Positions 37,856 through 50,386 of a stretch of 64,000 nt of DNA are shown here, one piece after another (the first letter of the stretch is position 1; each line of letters starts with the position of its first letter). The stretch lies in contig CM072161.1 of the NCBI GenBank assembly GCA_036850595.1, positions 8,081,905 to 8,145,904 of the forward strand. Reading direction: 5' to 3'. This stretch comes from Rhyacichthys aspro (taxonomy: Eukaryota > Chordata > Actinopteri > Gobiiformes > Rhyacichthyidae). Both the position numbers and the translations under genes were made by a program. The notes below the pieces were generated by a model. The model was not told where the DNA came from. It saw nothing but the letters and a program-made list of their open reading frames with translations, and ran no database searches.

Positions 37856-37861
37856 AATAAA
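37856..37861 (+). terminator. hmgn1 polyadenylation signal
   Basis: AATAAA about 530 bases after the hmgn1 stop codon, following a T-rich 3' untranslated region without repeats. A second AATAAA at 37,946-37,951 could serve as an alternative site. Confidence 0.6.
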
Positions 37862-37951
37862 GCTAAAATACTAGTACTGGAGCTCTCTCTGTCAGAACTG
37901 TGCATCACGTGTGTGGATTGTGTCTCTGTTCTGTGATAGCATCGCAATAAA

Positions 37952-39644
37952 TCTGTGTAGCTGCTGTGAAAAAGTTTTTCAATTCTATATGCAGTGTGTA
38001 ATGGTACATTGTAAGGATGATTAAAAAGGAATTTGTTTTCTTAGCCAAGCTAAGATGATATGTAATCATAAAACACAATGTTCAGCCTCTTAAAACCAAC
38101 CACAAAGTGTACATTTGAGATGTCAAATGCATACCAGCAGTAGCAATATTCATGTGGGTTTAAGGTATCTGTATTAAGTACAAGTGTGCAGTTTCTTTTG
38201 TTCATAGATGTACCTGTGTAATGATTGTTACAAACCAATAAACATTGGTTAGTAGTTGCTACCCTCTTCCTTTTGATATTAAAAAAGAGAGAAGTTAATA
38301 TAAGTGCATGGCATCATTGGAATAGCTCATTTAAATATTAAAGATTACAAGTGTTATGACTCAATAATTTTGAAAGACTCAAAGTGAGTAGACAATGTAC
38401 ATATTTGATGTACATCAACCACACATTTTATATATCACTTGTATTTAGGGAAAACCTTCACTTCACTTACCACACGTTTGTTTATTCATTTTTATTAAGT
38501 ATTACATTTGATAGAACTGAAAACTGAAAGCCTTTTTGAAAAGTTTGTGATAAGTTGTTTGTTTGCTGGGCTCTACAGAGATAGTTTGGAAGTTCAGCAC
38601 CATGGACAGTTTCAAATATGAGTTCCGATCAATTATTTCTGTTCTTGGACCGAGACAAATTTGAGAGAACCCTCTGGAGACAGATTTTTTTACACTTCAC
38701 TTTTTTCTCCTGAGTCCTATAAAACTGGTGTCTTTGCCGTTACCTTTTAATGTTGTTCCGGGGGCAAACCCTGAGAATGACGCGTGCACCTACACGGCTC
38801 CTGATTGGTCCGCAGAAGAGGCGACAAAGCGCGCACAGGAAGGTCTGTCAGAGACATTAAATGCCTTCTCACGTGTATGTGTGCATTTAAAATGTGTTTA
38901 TGGAAATGTAATTATTTCAGCCCCTAGAGAATATAATTCTCAAACTATGAAGTACTCATGTCTACTAACAATAAAGGTTAAAACAATGAATAAGGCTTCA
39001 TCCAACATTTATTACTGAATTAAGTTGAGAAATCAAGTAAGTACAGATTTCCAAATGCTGATTCAAATATTAACACATCTAATTCAGTGCTTTATACTAC
39101 TATAATGAAATGCTCCTTCCTACAAAGGCAGTGACAGGACCTTGTGCATACCATTTAATAAAATGGTAGAAATGATGAAATAAGTGCAACAATAGAGCAT
39201 CTAAAATTGTACATACAGTCTATAAAAATAGAGCAGTTTTATTTCTGAAACTATCTGAAACCTCCTTCTTATTTAATTTACAGTTTTACAAGTACAGTGT
39301 ATGAGGTATGGCAACTATGAAAGATGTGAGCACAGGTGTGCAAATATCTAAACCATAGTCTGTACATTTTATAATCAGTTATTGTACTAGACAAGTCTAA
39401 AAATACAGACTTAGTGGCAAACATTCCATGAATTACATTTAAAGCAAAGCAACATTCAAATGTAAAATATTGCAAGAAAGAACATGAACCTTTTAAATCA
39501 GTGAATCTCTTAAGTTAAAATGTTTGTTAAAACATAACTAATACTTTTAAAACAAATGTCTTGGATCGCAGCTTTGTTTGGCTGAATCTTTGAAACAGAA
39601 ATCTGCAAACCAGCCTTGGTAGTTAAAACAGCAAGTAGTATGCA
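37952..39644. other. convergent 3' interval between hmgn1 and slc37a4
   Basis: The two genes converge here. Minus-strand AATAAA hexamers at 39,238-39,243 and 39,008-39,013 are candidate slc37a4 polyadenylation signals. A CpG-containing patch with a TATAAAA and a CTGATTGGTCC box lies at about 38,718-38,830, but no gene could be tied to it. Confidence 0.4.
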
Positions 39645-42600
39645 TTAGTCCAATTTCTCAGCAATCCGACCCATTTTGGTGCGCATGTTGCGTACAAGGA
39701 AAAACCCAACAGTAGCTATGGCCATTAGTACCTCGGCTACCCAGAAGGCCATGTCCCAGCTGTGCTGTTTGGCCACTGTGCTGAAGGGATATCCGGCCAT
39801 AAAAGCACCCACTGTAACAAAGGGAGAGGTAATTTATACAATATATAATATATTTTTGTATTGTAAAAACTAACTATGTATTTTACCATTAGCCATCAGA
39901 GCAACAACAGCATGAGAAGTTCCACAGAAGTTCGAAGGAGCACTTTCACTGGCTATCACACCAAACAAGGCAATTGGTCCATAAGAACAAAATCCAAACA
40001 AAGCACCAAGGAACAAGATCCAGATCTGTCAATGACATAAAAACATGTGTGTTACAGGTGATGCCACAAATTTTGATGATCATTCTATAAATTAAATTAG
40101 AAAGTCAGACCTCTTTTTCTGAGATCCCAGTGAGTACTGAGATGGGATGTATGGCTTGAACCCAAAGAGGTGACTCCTGAAAACAAAGAGTTTAAAATAC
40201 TTAGACATAGTGATTTAAACATTTTGCACAGTGGTGATTTTGATCCAGTTGTAATTACCTGTGGCATTTCAGGTGTAATAGTGACTCTGAAGAGGGACAT
40301 GGACACATACATTCCAGCCATCATAAGAATGAGCAGACCATGACGAGGGTTACCGTGGGTCCCCAAGCCTTGCTGGTATAATTCAGCGAGAGGACATTCA
40401 TAACAATAAATAACAAAAGAGATGATCATTATAGCCAGTGCCTTACCCGTGCAACAGCTCTGTCAGAAATGAAACCAGATGCAAGGCTGCCTACGAAACC
40501 TCCCACCTCCAATGCACTCATGTAGGTACTACCTTTGGAAAAGAGGATTATGTCAGTATTTATATGGGTTATTCTCATACTGAGCTCATTGCAAGTGCAT
40601 ACCCATGAGAGTTGTCTGGCCTTTCTCTTGCATAAGGAAAAGCTGGCCCCAGTCGGTAGCAGCGGTTTTCACCCCAAACACTACCAAGTAGCCTAGAGAC
40701 AGCACCCATAGGAAAGGGGAGAGGAGGAATTCCTTCAGGGTGCTCTCACTGTTGCCTGATGAAGAAAAAACATGCAAAGATATATAACAGTGATCATTTA
40801 TATATAAAAACTGTACAGCCACAAAATAAGATAATTATTCATATTTTAACATCTTAAAAATCAAAAACGTGCTATTTTGTGAATGTTGGCAGTATATGAG
40901 TTTATTATTATTACTAGATATTTTTGTTACATCAAAGGAAACTTCTGTTGAACTTTAAAATGTATAGGATGTTCACATAACGGAGCAATTGCATGTTCTT
41001 AAATTAACTCTGCAAATTAGCTCTGAGTTTGTTTTTGGTGTGCCATTACTTAACAGCTCCAGTATCAGCTGTGTTCCCAGTGATGAAGTCTCAGTTAGTA
41101 TGTCCTGTGTAGTAGTATTGAGGAAAACACAGAGAGGAAGTGGCCGGTCTACTCTACTTACTGTAATGAAACACTGAATCTAGCCTTGTTCTCACCTCCC
41201 TTCTTCTTGGCTGCTGCTTCCATACTGGGCAGACCCACATCTTTTGGCTCGTTCTTCACAAACACCACACACACCAAGGAGAAAGCTGCACAGAAAATGC
41301 CGGACGCAGAAAGGATAGTCCTCCAGTCGTAGTACTGCAGTAGGATAGTGACCAGGACTGGACCCAGACTCCCAGCCAGATTCATACTGCAGGACAGCAC
41401 AGACCACCATGTTCCAAACTGGGATGGCTCATACCACTGTGTAAATGACATGGACAACAACAACAGAAATATAAATATTTAACATAGCAATAATGCTTTA
41501 AAACACAAGACAGGAAAATGTCAAATCTTTTAAGATGGACTGATTCTAGTATTAGGCCAGACCCCACTGGTACCAAAACACCCAAATTATATCATGTAGC
41601 TAATGTCAGCCAGACATTCCTCAAAGAGCATACTCGTCAGTGCAGCATACCTACTCCACTAACTAAGAATCACACTCTGAATGTCCTGAACAAACATATA
41701 AGATTTGATTAGTGTGTGAAATCACACACTGTGGAGGTTGGATCAGCCGTAGCATATTTATCATATGTCGTAAGATGTTATTGCAAATTGTTTCAAGAAG
41801 GAAACCCCTTTAGATGTCCGAAGGAACTTCTATAAATAAATTTGTCTGTAATCTGAGTCCCTTTAGGACTATGGGCACCTGCCAAAGCCTATTTATTCCA
41901 CATCTTTAAACACGTTTGAGTGCCACAAGAAAGACTCATTGTCTACATTTCCTTTAGTATTTACATTAAAAACATTATATTTTAGGTAACTGCAAATCGT
42001 TCTTAATTGTTATCAATTGCATTAACATCATCTACAACAAACAGTAATATACAATCCTATTTTTATAGCGTAAATACCAAGAGTGTCTGACACATTAACA
42101 GAGGATTTTTGTACTAAGATATTATGTTGTTACCTTTCGTAGCACTTTTCCACAGGGAGGCCAGCCACAGCCTTGTCCCAGACCATTGATGAACCAGAGC
42201 AGTGAGAACATGGATACGGTAGAGGACCATGAGAAAACTATGTTGATGCCTCCAACTAGGAACAGTCCAATGGAGAAAAGCCAGCGGGCACTGATCTGAT
42301 CTGACAGAACACCACTGATGAACTTACTGATGGCATAGGCCATCGTTTGGCTGCTGGTGATCAGACCTGAGAACACAACCAGGAACATCACAGCTGAAGC
42401 AATGAGTTCATGAGCAGAGACTAAACTACATGTGATTTAGCATACGCATCTACCTTAGCCTATGTAACAGTGAAAGAGGACTATATTACATAACTCTGAT
42501 CATTTCATTAATTTGTCAAAAGCAAAAGGCTAATTTTTTTGCATCTCGCAAGCGAAATAAGACTATAATGCTGAAAACAATAGCTTTAGCACTGTTGTAA

Positions 42601-42786
42601 GAAGTTGTCGAATAGCTCATGCCATGCCTTTATCTTACCCAAATCATCTTTGTCCAGGTCAATCTCCTCCATCACAGATGGCATAACAAATGAAAAGGTC
42701 TTCCTATTGAAGAAGTACAATGAGTAGCCAGTAAACATACAGATAAAAATGACCACACGGTAGTAGCCATAGCCAGTGGCCCCCAT
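39645..42786 (-). CDS. slc37a4: slc37a4: glucose-6-phosphate/phosphate exchanger (G6PT), 9 coding exons, 448 aa
   Basis: Coding exons (minus): 42786-42639, 42366-42134, 41436-41196, 40755-40603, 40532-40447, 40372-40259, 40176-40111, 40025-39887 and 39811-39645. Borders and phases agree and give 449 codons with the stop (426 residues if the 66-bp seventh exon is skipped; human 429 and 451). The protein moves cytosolic glucose-6-phosphate into the ER for glucose-6-phosphatase in exchange for phosphate. It starts MGATGYGYYR and carries YFFNRKTFSFVMPS with Arg28 and Lys29 at the human numbering, GWPPCGKVLRK, WYEPSQFGTWW, GYLVVFGVKT, THGNPRHG and FGFCSYGPIALFGVIA, all close to the human protein, with a multi-helix MFS fold. 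The C-terminus AEKLD lacks the full KKXX ER signal of human (KKAE). Two 5' untranslated exons lie upstream. Fish often carry a and b copies; I cannot tell which this is. Confidence 0.96.
40111..40176 (-). CDS. slc37a4: slc37a4 cassette exon 7 (variant G6PT, 22 codons)
   Basis: A 66-bp phase-0 exon encoding ESPLWVQAIHPISVLTGISE plus KE, between the GNPRHG exon and the IWILFLGALFG exon. Acceptor TTTTCAG is good; the donor GTCTGA is weak, as often in optional exons. The human gene has an alternative 66-bp exon at the same place, used in brain and muscle (variant G6PT). Skipping it keeps the frame. Confidence 0.8.
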
Positions 42787-43048
42787 GATTACAATGGAAT
42801 AAAAAAAAGCTTTAAAAAACTTGAGAATAGGAGAGGTCTATGTCTTATCTATGGATCCACTTTTGTGTTGATGGACTCTTCAAAGACAACTGAGGTGTGC
42901 TCACTAAGACACAGATAGTAGACTGGAACCAACCAAAAACCAGACCAGCCCTAACTAAAAGACTGCTGCTGGCAGTGGTCTTCTGGCAGACTGTGGCTTC
43001 AGCCTATATGTGACACAGGAGGACACAGGAGGGACCTCCAACATGAGC
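42787..43048 (-). other. slc37a4: slc37a4 5' untranslated part of the start exon
   Basis: A strong acceptor (CTTTTTATTTCCAG, minus) precedes 43,048, and no donor is needed before the start codon at 42,786. An upstream ATG lies within five bases of the acceptor and could give a short upstream ORF. Confidence 0.5.
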
Positions 43049-43596
43049 CTGGAAATAAAAAGAGCAGGGGTCAAAACAGAGAAACAATTCAGGCAGGCAA
43101 AATAAAGAACAAAAAGTTAAGATCATTTAGTCTCTGATAGAGACCTTTTATAGTTTAATATAAAGTTCAACTCATCCTGCCTTAGGGGCTCCTCTCTGAA
43201 CTAGATTCCCACCACGCTCGGACACTTATCACTTTACTGAGTTGGACTGTCTCTGCTTTAGCCTCTGGTGTGGTCAGCACTGAAAATATCGGATGTCCTT
43301 CACAGAGAACCTAAAGCTCAGGTCATTTGTGGAGTCAAGTGAGGTTAGCCTGAGACGCATTTAACTCTCCAGCACAGACCACCAAGTCTTCTGAAGTATA
43401 GAGAACTTCCATTACATCATTTCTTCAATGAATGAGTAAACAATACTTGCTAAAGGCTGTCAACAGTTTAGTGCGACGTCTAGCCTGTTACCTAGCCTTA
43501 TAAAATAACCAAAAGACTACTGATGCCGACGATTGAAGCTTTTCGGAAGCCCTGGTTTTGGTGCCTACTGCACAGGAGTGAAGGGAAACCGGTTAC

Positions 43597-43720
43597 CTCT
43601 CCTTGGTGTCTCTGTAGCTGAGTCCATCCACATAAACACGGAGAGCGTTCATGAAACTGCAGCTTCCGTGCGCGCCCCCGCGTCCTGAGGCACTGCCCAC
43701 CAGAGGTCACTCACAGCGGA
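43597..43720 (-). other. slc37a4: slc37a4 first untranslated exon and promoter area
   Basis: A GGAGAG donor followed by GTAACC at 43,597 (minus) ends a CpG-rich patch (about 43,600-43,760). The upstream border is not defined. It fits the 5' exon of slc37a4 by position and signals only. Confidence 0.4.
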
Positions 43721-43760
43721 GCTAGGCTAACGCACACGGGAGGCTAACAGCACCTCGTGT

Positions 43761-46700
43761 TTTCATTTTATACTTCTGTTTTGTCATAGGTGCGTTATAA
43801 GCACGTTTTTCATGCATCCTAAATTCAGTTTGGTGTGTTTTCAACCAAATGCTTTAAAGTATTTCTTCAAGATAACGGGGAGTTAGCTACTGTGTCAAGC
43901 TAAACATACACAGCATCATCAAGCACCGACTAAAGCTGTTAGCTAGTAGGGCCATAGCATGCCGACACAACCATGGATAAAACACCGAAATGTGTACAAA
44001 TAGCACTTTGACACATTTTAAATCACAGCGACACAACGACAAAGTTAGGACAGTTAAATACATTCTAGTAAACAGTTAGCTGTACAAAACATACCCATTA
44101 TAAACTAGGCTAAACTAGGCTTAATTACATCAAGTTCTGCATGAATGTGATATAAAAGTTATTATAACACATACATGTATTTGCCTTGAAATAGAGCAGG
44201 TGGTCATATTCAAAATAGGCTATGACCCAATAGCTTAAGCTGACACTTTTGGAGTTAGGATTATGGTAGTAGTAGTTTCATGACTGACCCCTACACCCTG
44301 CACCACAAGAGCAGTGACCAGAGCGCCAACTGAAAAAGGTCACAGTCCTAGTCCTAGAATTACACAGAGGTTAGCATATTTTATCTGGAGTCACATTAAG
44401 ACTGCTCACCAAAGAGTAAAGCAACTTCTTACCACAAGGAGGCGCCAAAGTACAATGATTGCTGCTGTTTATCGCCTCACAACAAGTAAAAGATGGTGTG
44501 GTTTTCACAATACATGCACATATGTTAGCTGATGAATTCACGGGTAGAACTTTTAGGTTTTAAAGGGGAATCAGAACAATAATCAGTCTGCATGCACATT
44601 GTACTTTACATAAAAGCCTTGATTATTGGTGAGTTACAACTTGATCAAAAAAACTGTCTGAATTGATTAGACCAAGGCTATTGTTTAGAAAAAAATTATG
44701 AGTCAAACCAAATTGGGCAGTTAATGGTAATCTGTCACAAATCAGTAAATTTCATATTCATAAATGTCCTAATTTTTATCAACGTCAATGTGAATTTAAC
44801 TGTGAGCACATGTATAATCTAATTTTGTTTTTGGTTTTTTGTATATTTTTGTCTATAAAAATCTCAAAGTGAATAAACATTCACTCATTAACGTTCATTA
44901 ATCAAAAAGGTATTGCTTTTGAAAGTACAAATATCAATCATTTGCATTTACAGTCAGTTATATTCATGTTTATTCCTCACTTAGTGCATTTTTTTGTGCA
45001 CAGTTAGCTATGTTTACCAATTGCCTTCACATGCCATATGCTCTGTCTGCTTTAACTCCACTATAAATACCTCCCTTAACAAATCCCACATCAACATATG
45101 GAATAAGATCTAGTCCTACAAAGTGTTGAACTGATTCTTTGTAATAGTAATCATCAGTTCACAGCAGGAGAGACAAACAGGCTTCTACACAAGAATTAGC
45201 TTTGCCTTAATTAAAGGATCAAACACCGCCCTACAGCTGCTGCAGTCTGCCAGGCCCGTCCCAGTCCTCTTTTCTGTTCGATTTCCTTGTTGTTGAATGA
45301 AGAACTGCACTCAGGGGTTAGATATATTTTGAGCAGACCTAATTTGACCTGCCGTCTCACTGTGAAGGAAATGTCACTAGCTCTTTTCCTTTCTTTTATA
45401 ATCAAGTCCATCAGGATGTCCAAGACATGACAGAGTGCATGCACACAGGTTAGAAATCTCACTCTAGCTGATAAAATTGATTTAATTGCAAAAAAACAAG
45501 TGCACAATGTACAAGTGCAGTTGAAGACACTTTGCACTGCAGGCCCGGGATCATTGGCAAGTGAAAATGTAGATCACAGGTGCAAAAGTAAGAACCGCAT
45601 AAATATAGATTAAATTTTTTAATAAAAATGTAAATTATAAGAAGCTGTTAGAGAGTCTTTGGTGCATCTGGAGATGATTGAATGACTGAACGAGGCTGTG
45701 TTGATAGGTTGGTAGCAGGAGGTATGCTTCCCCAGTTATTATGCCCACTTGTTTTGAACATGTAATTGTATGCATATGACATAAGTGGTGGTCATATCAG
45801 TGCAGCACAGCCTTACATGACATTAAACTGGAGTATCTATCACTCAAGTGGCAGTCTATCATGGTTTAACTTATTTCAAGATGAAGAGCAAGGAGCATAA
45901 TTACACATGGGCCTAAATGATTGGATAGTGTATGATCATACATTACCCAGCCATTGTTAAATCACCCAGAAGAATTACAGGCTCAGGCACAATATATAAA
46001 ATTAACTGATTAAATTAATGAGAAAATCCATCAGAACGGACCAGCATCATAATGAGTGATAGCCCATGCTCTGGAGAGTGTCGAGTGCAGCAAGTAGCCC
46101 GCTGTCTCAAGATACACAGAGACCTCGTTTCACTCACTCACAAAGCATTATTCATATTCATCTCATATTATTTTGGGGACTGCCAAAATTTGCAGTGAGT
46201 AGTCAGCACAATAATCCGTCTCAGTGACGTGTGTACAAGTGGAACTGCAGCATGTGCAGAGAAATAATAGTGTACCTTACTGTTTAGCATGTGAAGTCAG
46301 AGTGCGTGCCTCATTACAGGGATCAAACATGGAGGAGGCTGGTCATGGTTGTCAAGAGCACTGAGCCAAGAACAAGACGGCCATGCTGTTAAAATGACTA
46401 CACTAGAAACACTTTACACAAGAAAAAACGTATATATCTTGAGTGTATTATCTTTGAGGCAATCATGTAATGACACTGTGGTCAGTATGACATAGTGTAA
46501 ATGGTCGAAAGGATAATCACAGTGGTACATCTAATCTCACAAAGAAAACTTCTAATTAAAGAGGATGAGCTGCAGAGATCCATAAACATGACAGTAATGG
46601 AGACAGCCACTCACTTTATAACAGTACAATCACATCTCTGGATGAGCAAAAGCCAAGGACACTAGTGAAAAAATCATCTGCTTTTTACATTTTTGAATAG

Positions 46701-48635
46701 TGCTTGGCCATAAGAAAAAAGACAAAATAATTGAACAAGAACATTATTACACTATCACTATATCCAACCCCTGTTGCCATGTCGTGAGATGTGTTTACTG
46801 TTCTCTGATGTCTTGATGTGCCCCTCTACTTCAAATGACATGAGTGATATTTTTCTTGAGGGCACTGCTGTCAGTTAGGAGCAGAATAACACAGGTAGGA
46901 CAGCTACATAATATAATCTGCAGTAATCAGAGAAATTTGAGTTATGTTCACTCAGAAAGGCTTGCTTAGAGGTTAAGCATAGACAGTATAGACCTATGAG
47001 ACCTATGAGACTTGAGAATGAGAATTCTAATGCAAAAGTGAGGGAACATATTGATTTTAAAACAGGAAGTGTGCATAGTAGGAAGTAATACTACTTAATG
47101 ATACAGTAATCTTATTTTGATGTTATTAGTTTCAGTGAGTACTATCAATATTCTTTCACAAGTAAGTGTTATCTATTAAGCAGAGACAGGCTTTCCTTTT
47201 GGACTGATTCCACTTTATGTTAAAGTCAAATGCTGTTAGAAACCATAATGAAAATGGAGTAACACAGAATCATTTAAGGTCATTTGCTTCAGCAATGCAA
47301 TTATCCATGAATATGTGTGCTGATACAGAGAGAGCTGTTACTAGAGAAACCAGGCATTAACAGATGAAGTCAGTGCAACATGTCCCAGCTGAATCCTTAC
47401 ATAGTTGGAGGGAAATGTCAGCTTGATTTCCAGACCTGTTTTTACCGCTTGATAGTGGAGCCATTTGCAAAACAGCAGGGACTATTTGGTCTGTCACAAA
47501 CAACCTGCTCTTCAATCGCTGATATCAAACTGAGCTTCAGAGAGAGCCCCTATGGTGTCACGCTGCTCTTTTGTGAGTTATAACCCCCGCCGAGCAATAT
47601 TTATCTCCATTTGCTTTCAACATGAGCATCATTTCCTACGCAAAATCCCAATTCCACTCAGATTAATGACATACGGGACATGTTAAACCCAGGATGTGAG
47701 GCGGCTGCAGAGAAGCCGGGTTTGTAATATTTTCCATGAAACTATAATGAGGGCAGATGTCGTGAAGGCCCGAACGTGAAAACTACAGCTTGGTGGTGTT
47801 TATTGAAGTTCCCTGCAGCTGTGACAATTTATCACAGCAAAGGGTTGGAGATGAAGGCACTAACATTGCAGATCTGATAAATGATCCGAGTGATTCGTCA
47901 CAGCAAAACGATCACTCCTCCCTGTGGCTCCAACTCATGCATTATCAAGGTACGGTAATACAACAGCGTACAATAAAAGACTCCATTAATGAGCAAATAA
48001 AAGCAAATACAAGTCCATGACATAAAGAGCATTGCGCCTGTTCATTCAACGCAGCCCGTGTTGTGAGCATGCATGTCACACCACTCTACAGTTTCAATTT
48101 GGAGCAAGGCGGAAGAGGCACCAGAGGTCAGCGGGGAGCGGAGCAACTGCGGGGGTCCTCGACATGTCCTGCTGTGGAGGAGCGCTCACTTAATTACTGC
48201 CATTATTTCCCTATAGTCTCCTCTCCACACCGAGGCCTGAGTGCGAGGGATCACATACTAAACACCAGCTTGTTTGTGTGCTTTCATTCTGGGAGGATGT
48301 GGAAACACAAGCCGGAGGTTTTATTAAAGGCACTTCCTGGTATTTAAGGAGATATTATGAGAAACTGTATGTGCTGCTTGATAGTAAAAGGTGGTGTGGT
48401 GATACTGAAGCAGATTTTTGAAGCAACGGAAAATCGGATGCATAGATGCGAAATGTTAAAGGAGATGCTTTGTGAATGTAATGTTTGCCTGTTTCATTTA
48501 AAGACGCCTCATGAATACTTTGTTACTGACTTTTCAATTGAGCCAGGCTTTTTTGCATCAGTGAATGGGTTTTATAGGGGTTTTTCTTCTTGATCTTATT
48601 TACTACATACAGTACATGCAAGGGCCTAAAGCAGA
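43761..48635. other. gene-poor interval right of slc37a4, part 1
   Basis: No coding gene recognised. Repeat-free stretches at about 45,200-45,490 (with TGATTTAATTGC-type cores) and 47,300-48,330 have the look of regulatory DNA; ORFs there are short, and most are overlapped by others on the opposite strand. The conserved-element reading is inference. Confidence 0.4.
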
Positions 48636-48945
48636 CATGTCCAAAGTCAGGCCTGGGGACCAATCATGGCACAAGGTGAGATTTTATGCAGCCCTCAACT
48701 TCTTTGATAAATTTATTGGATATGGCCCTAACAAAAGCTCTGTCTCAAATCCATCTGAAACCTGTTTGAAATTCATTAAAATGCAGTTTAAACCTGTTCA
48801 AATCCATCTTGAACCATTTCAAATCCAGTTTAAACCCATATTTGAGGAATAAAAATAAAATCAAAAGACACTGTCGGGCCTGGGAAACTTTCTTCTCATC
48901 AAATTTGGCCCTCTTTGCAAAAAGATTTTAAATGGCCTGGTCAGT
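48636..48945 (+). mobile_element. transposon remnant carrying 21-bp minisatellite (array B)
   Basis: It starts with ATGTCCAAAGTCAGGCCTGG, contains about five degenerate 21-bp units (CCTGTTCAAATCCATCTTGA type, 48,740-48,845), and continues with ATAAAAATAAAATCAAAAGA, GACACTGTCGGGCC and a CATCAAATTTGGCCCTCTTT segment. The last block matches the sequence right of array C (62,383-62,455), showing that the array travels with a common flank. Confidence 0.65.
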
Positions 48946-50159
48946 GATAATATATTGTTCACAATGTAATAGACAATTGACAATGGCTGCTATGCCATAA
49001 GCCCCAAACCTAATGGCTTAAATGTGTGTAGTAAAGTAATAAAGAACCCCATATAAAGCAGTGTCGTGTAGAAATAAAGCAATAGCTCATGAACTCTTTC
49101 TGCTGAGGAGGCAGATACAGCCAGGTTCATATGCTTTAAGTTCCAGTATTTTTAGAACTGAGTCACCTCTGAGATTTGGAGAAGCTGCATCTAGTATTTA
49201 TGACCTACAGTACAAGCAAAGAAGAGCCACCCTTGTCTTAAATATTCCTTACATTCAAACCCCTTTACAACTGTCCACTTGACATGTTTAATTAAATTAC
49301 TTTCCTTGTCAAATACAGATGAAAAAAAAATGTCATGTTTGATTAAAATATGATGAGTATGGAGACAGTCTGTAATCAGTGTCTGATCTGGGCACTGACT
49401 GACATACAACAGACACAGGAAATCAAAACCAGCTTATGATATGCATAAACAACGCCACACATTATTTATTGAAGTGCTTTTGATTAAAGATTCATGGCCC
49501 CTACTCCCACCAGCTGCACAGGAGTCTAAAACTATGACGAATCGACGTGGACAATTATTGAATAATTAAGAGAGGCCATTTGGTCCATTAATATTTCATC
49601 CTGAAATATAAAATAACCTTGAGCCAAGCCTCAGCTGAACCAGGCTCAGGGTTTGTGGATCTGTCGTAAATCAGTAAATGAGTGGATTTATGTAGTTGTT
49701 TTCAGAAGTACAATATTTTATTTCTCCAGAAGAATAGGACTTCTTATGTTATGTTTAAGGCATCATTGAAGACTATGCTTATCATACTCTAATAGGCTTC
49801 CGACATATGAAGGAAAAAAATATCAGAGAAAGTGTGAGTGCATTAAACATGTTTCCATGTGGATGTTAAAATTTTACAATGATGGCTCTAAAACTAGCTA
49901 CTGTCCCTCTGGAAACGACAGTAACTTACCAAATCTGTTTAGTAGACTCTTTTTATGTTTGTACACAACATAAGTTGCATGCGCAGCTTGGTGCCGTCAG
50001 TTACGCCAATATATTTTCAATGGCATAATCAGCATTATCGCAAAGACAACATTGTTTTGGCAAATGTCCCCAACTGTAATGCTATTTTGGGTAATGAGGG
50101 TGTCACAGGGGGGTATTTTGACAGCAAAAGAGAAAATTGTCCTGCTGGTATCTTCTGTT

Positions 50160-50296
50160 CAGTTCTGGGTCTCAGTGTTGTTTTATGTTCAACTCTTACT
50201 AAAACAGTGCAACCCCCAGTGGACAAAGTAGGAGTAGCAGTTACGTTCATTCTATGTAATTATCTCACTTTCCAAATTCATTACACGGGCCGGATT
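50160..50296 (+). repeat. dispersed repeat, copy 2 (first copy at 23,241)
   Basis: Same ordered blocks as 23,241-23,406, same orientation, ending CACGGGCCGGATT directly against the perfect inverted repeat at 50,297. Confidence 0.65.
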
Positions 50297-50386
50297 GCCA
50301 CAGGTGTCAAACATGGGGGCCAAAATCGTCCCGCCAGAGTAGGCTCTGACGGGACGATTTTGGCCCCCATGTTTGACACCTGTGGC
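50297..50386. repeat. perfect 37-bp inverted repeat (foldback)
   Basis: Arms 50,297-50,333 and 50,350-50,386 are exact reverse complements over 37 bp. The 16-bp centre can extend the stem by five pairs (CAGAG/CTCTG) after one mismatch, leaving a TAGG loop. The arm begins GCCACAGGTGTCAAACATGG, the end sequence typical of hAT-like fish repeats, so this looks like two transposon ends joined head to head. Confidence 0.9.

Noticed and set aside
38718..38830. TATAAAA plus CCAAT patch as a gene promoter
   Set aside because: No exon or start site could be linked to it, and it lies between two convergent 3' ends.
45211..45537. 108-codon minus-strand ORF
   Set aside because: No domain, no splice context and Cys/Leu-rich chance composition; the segment is better seen as possible regulatory DNA.
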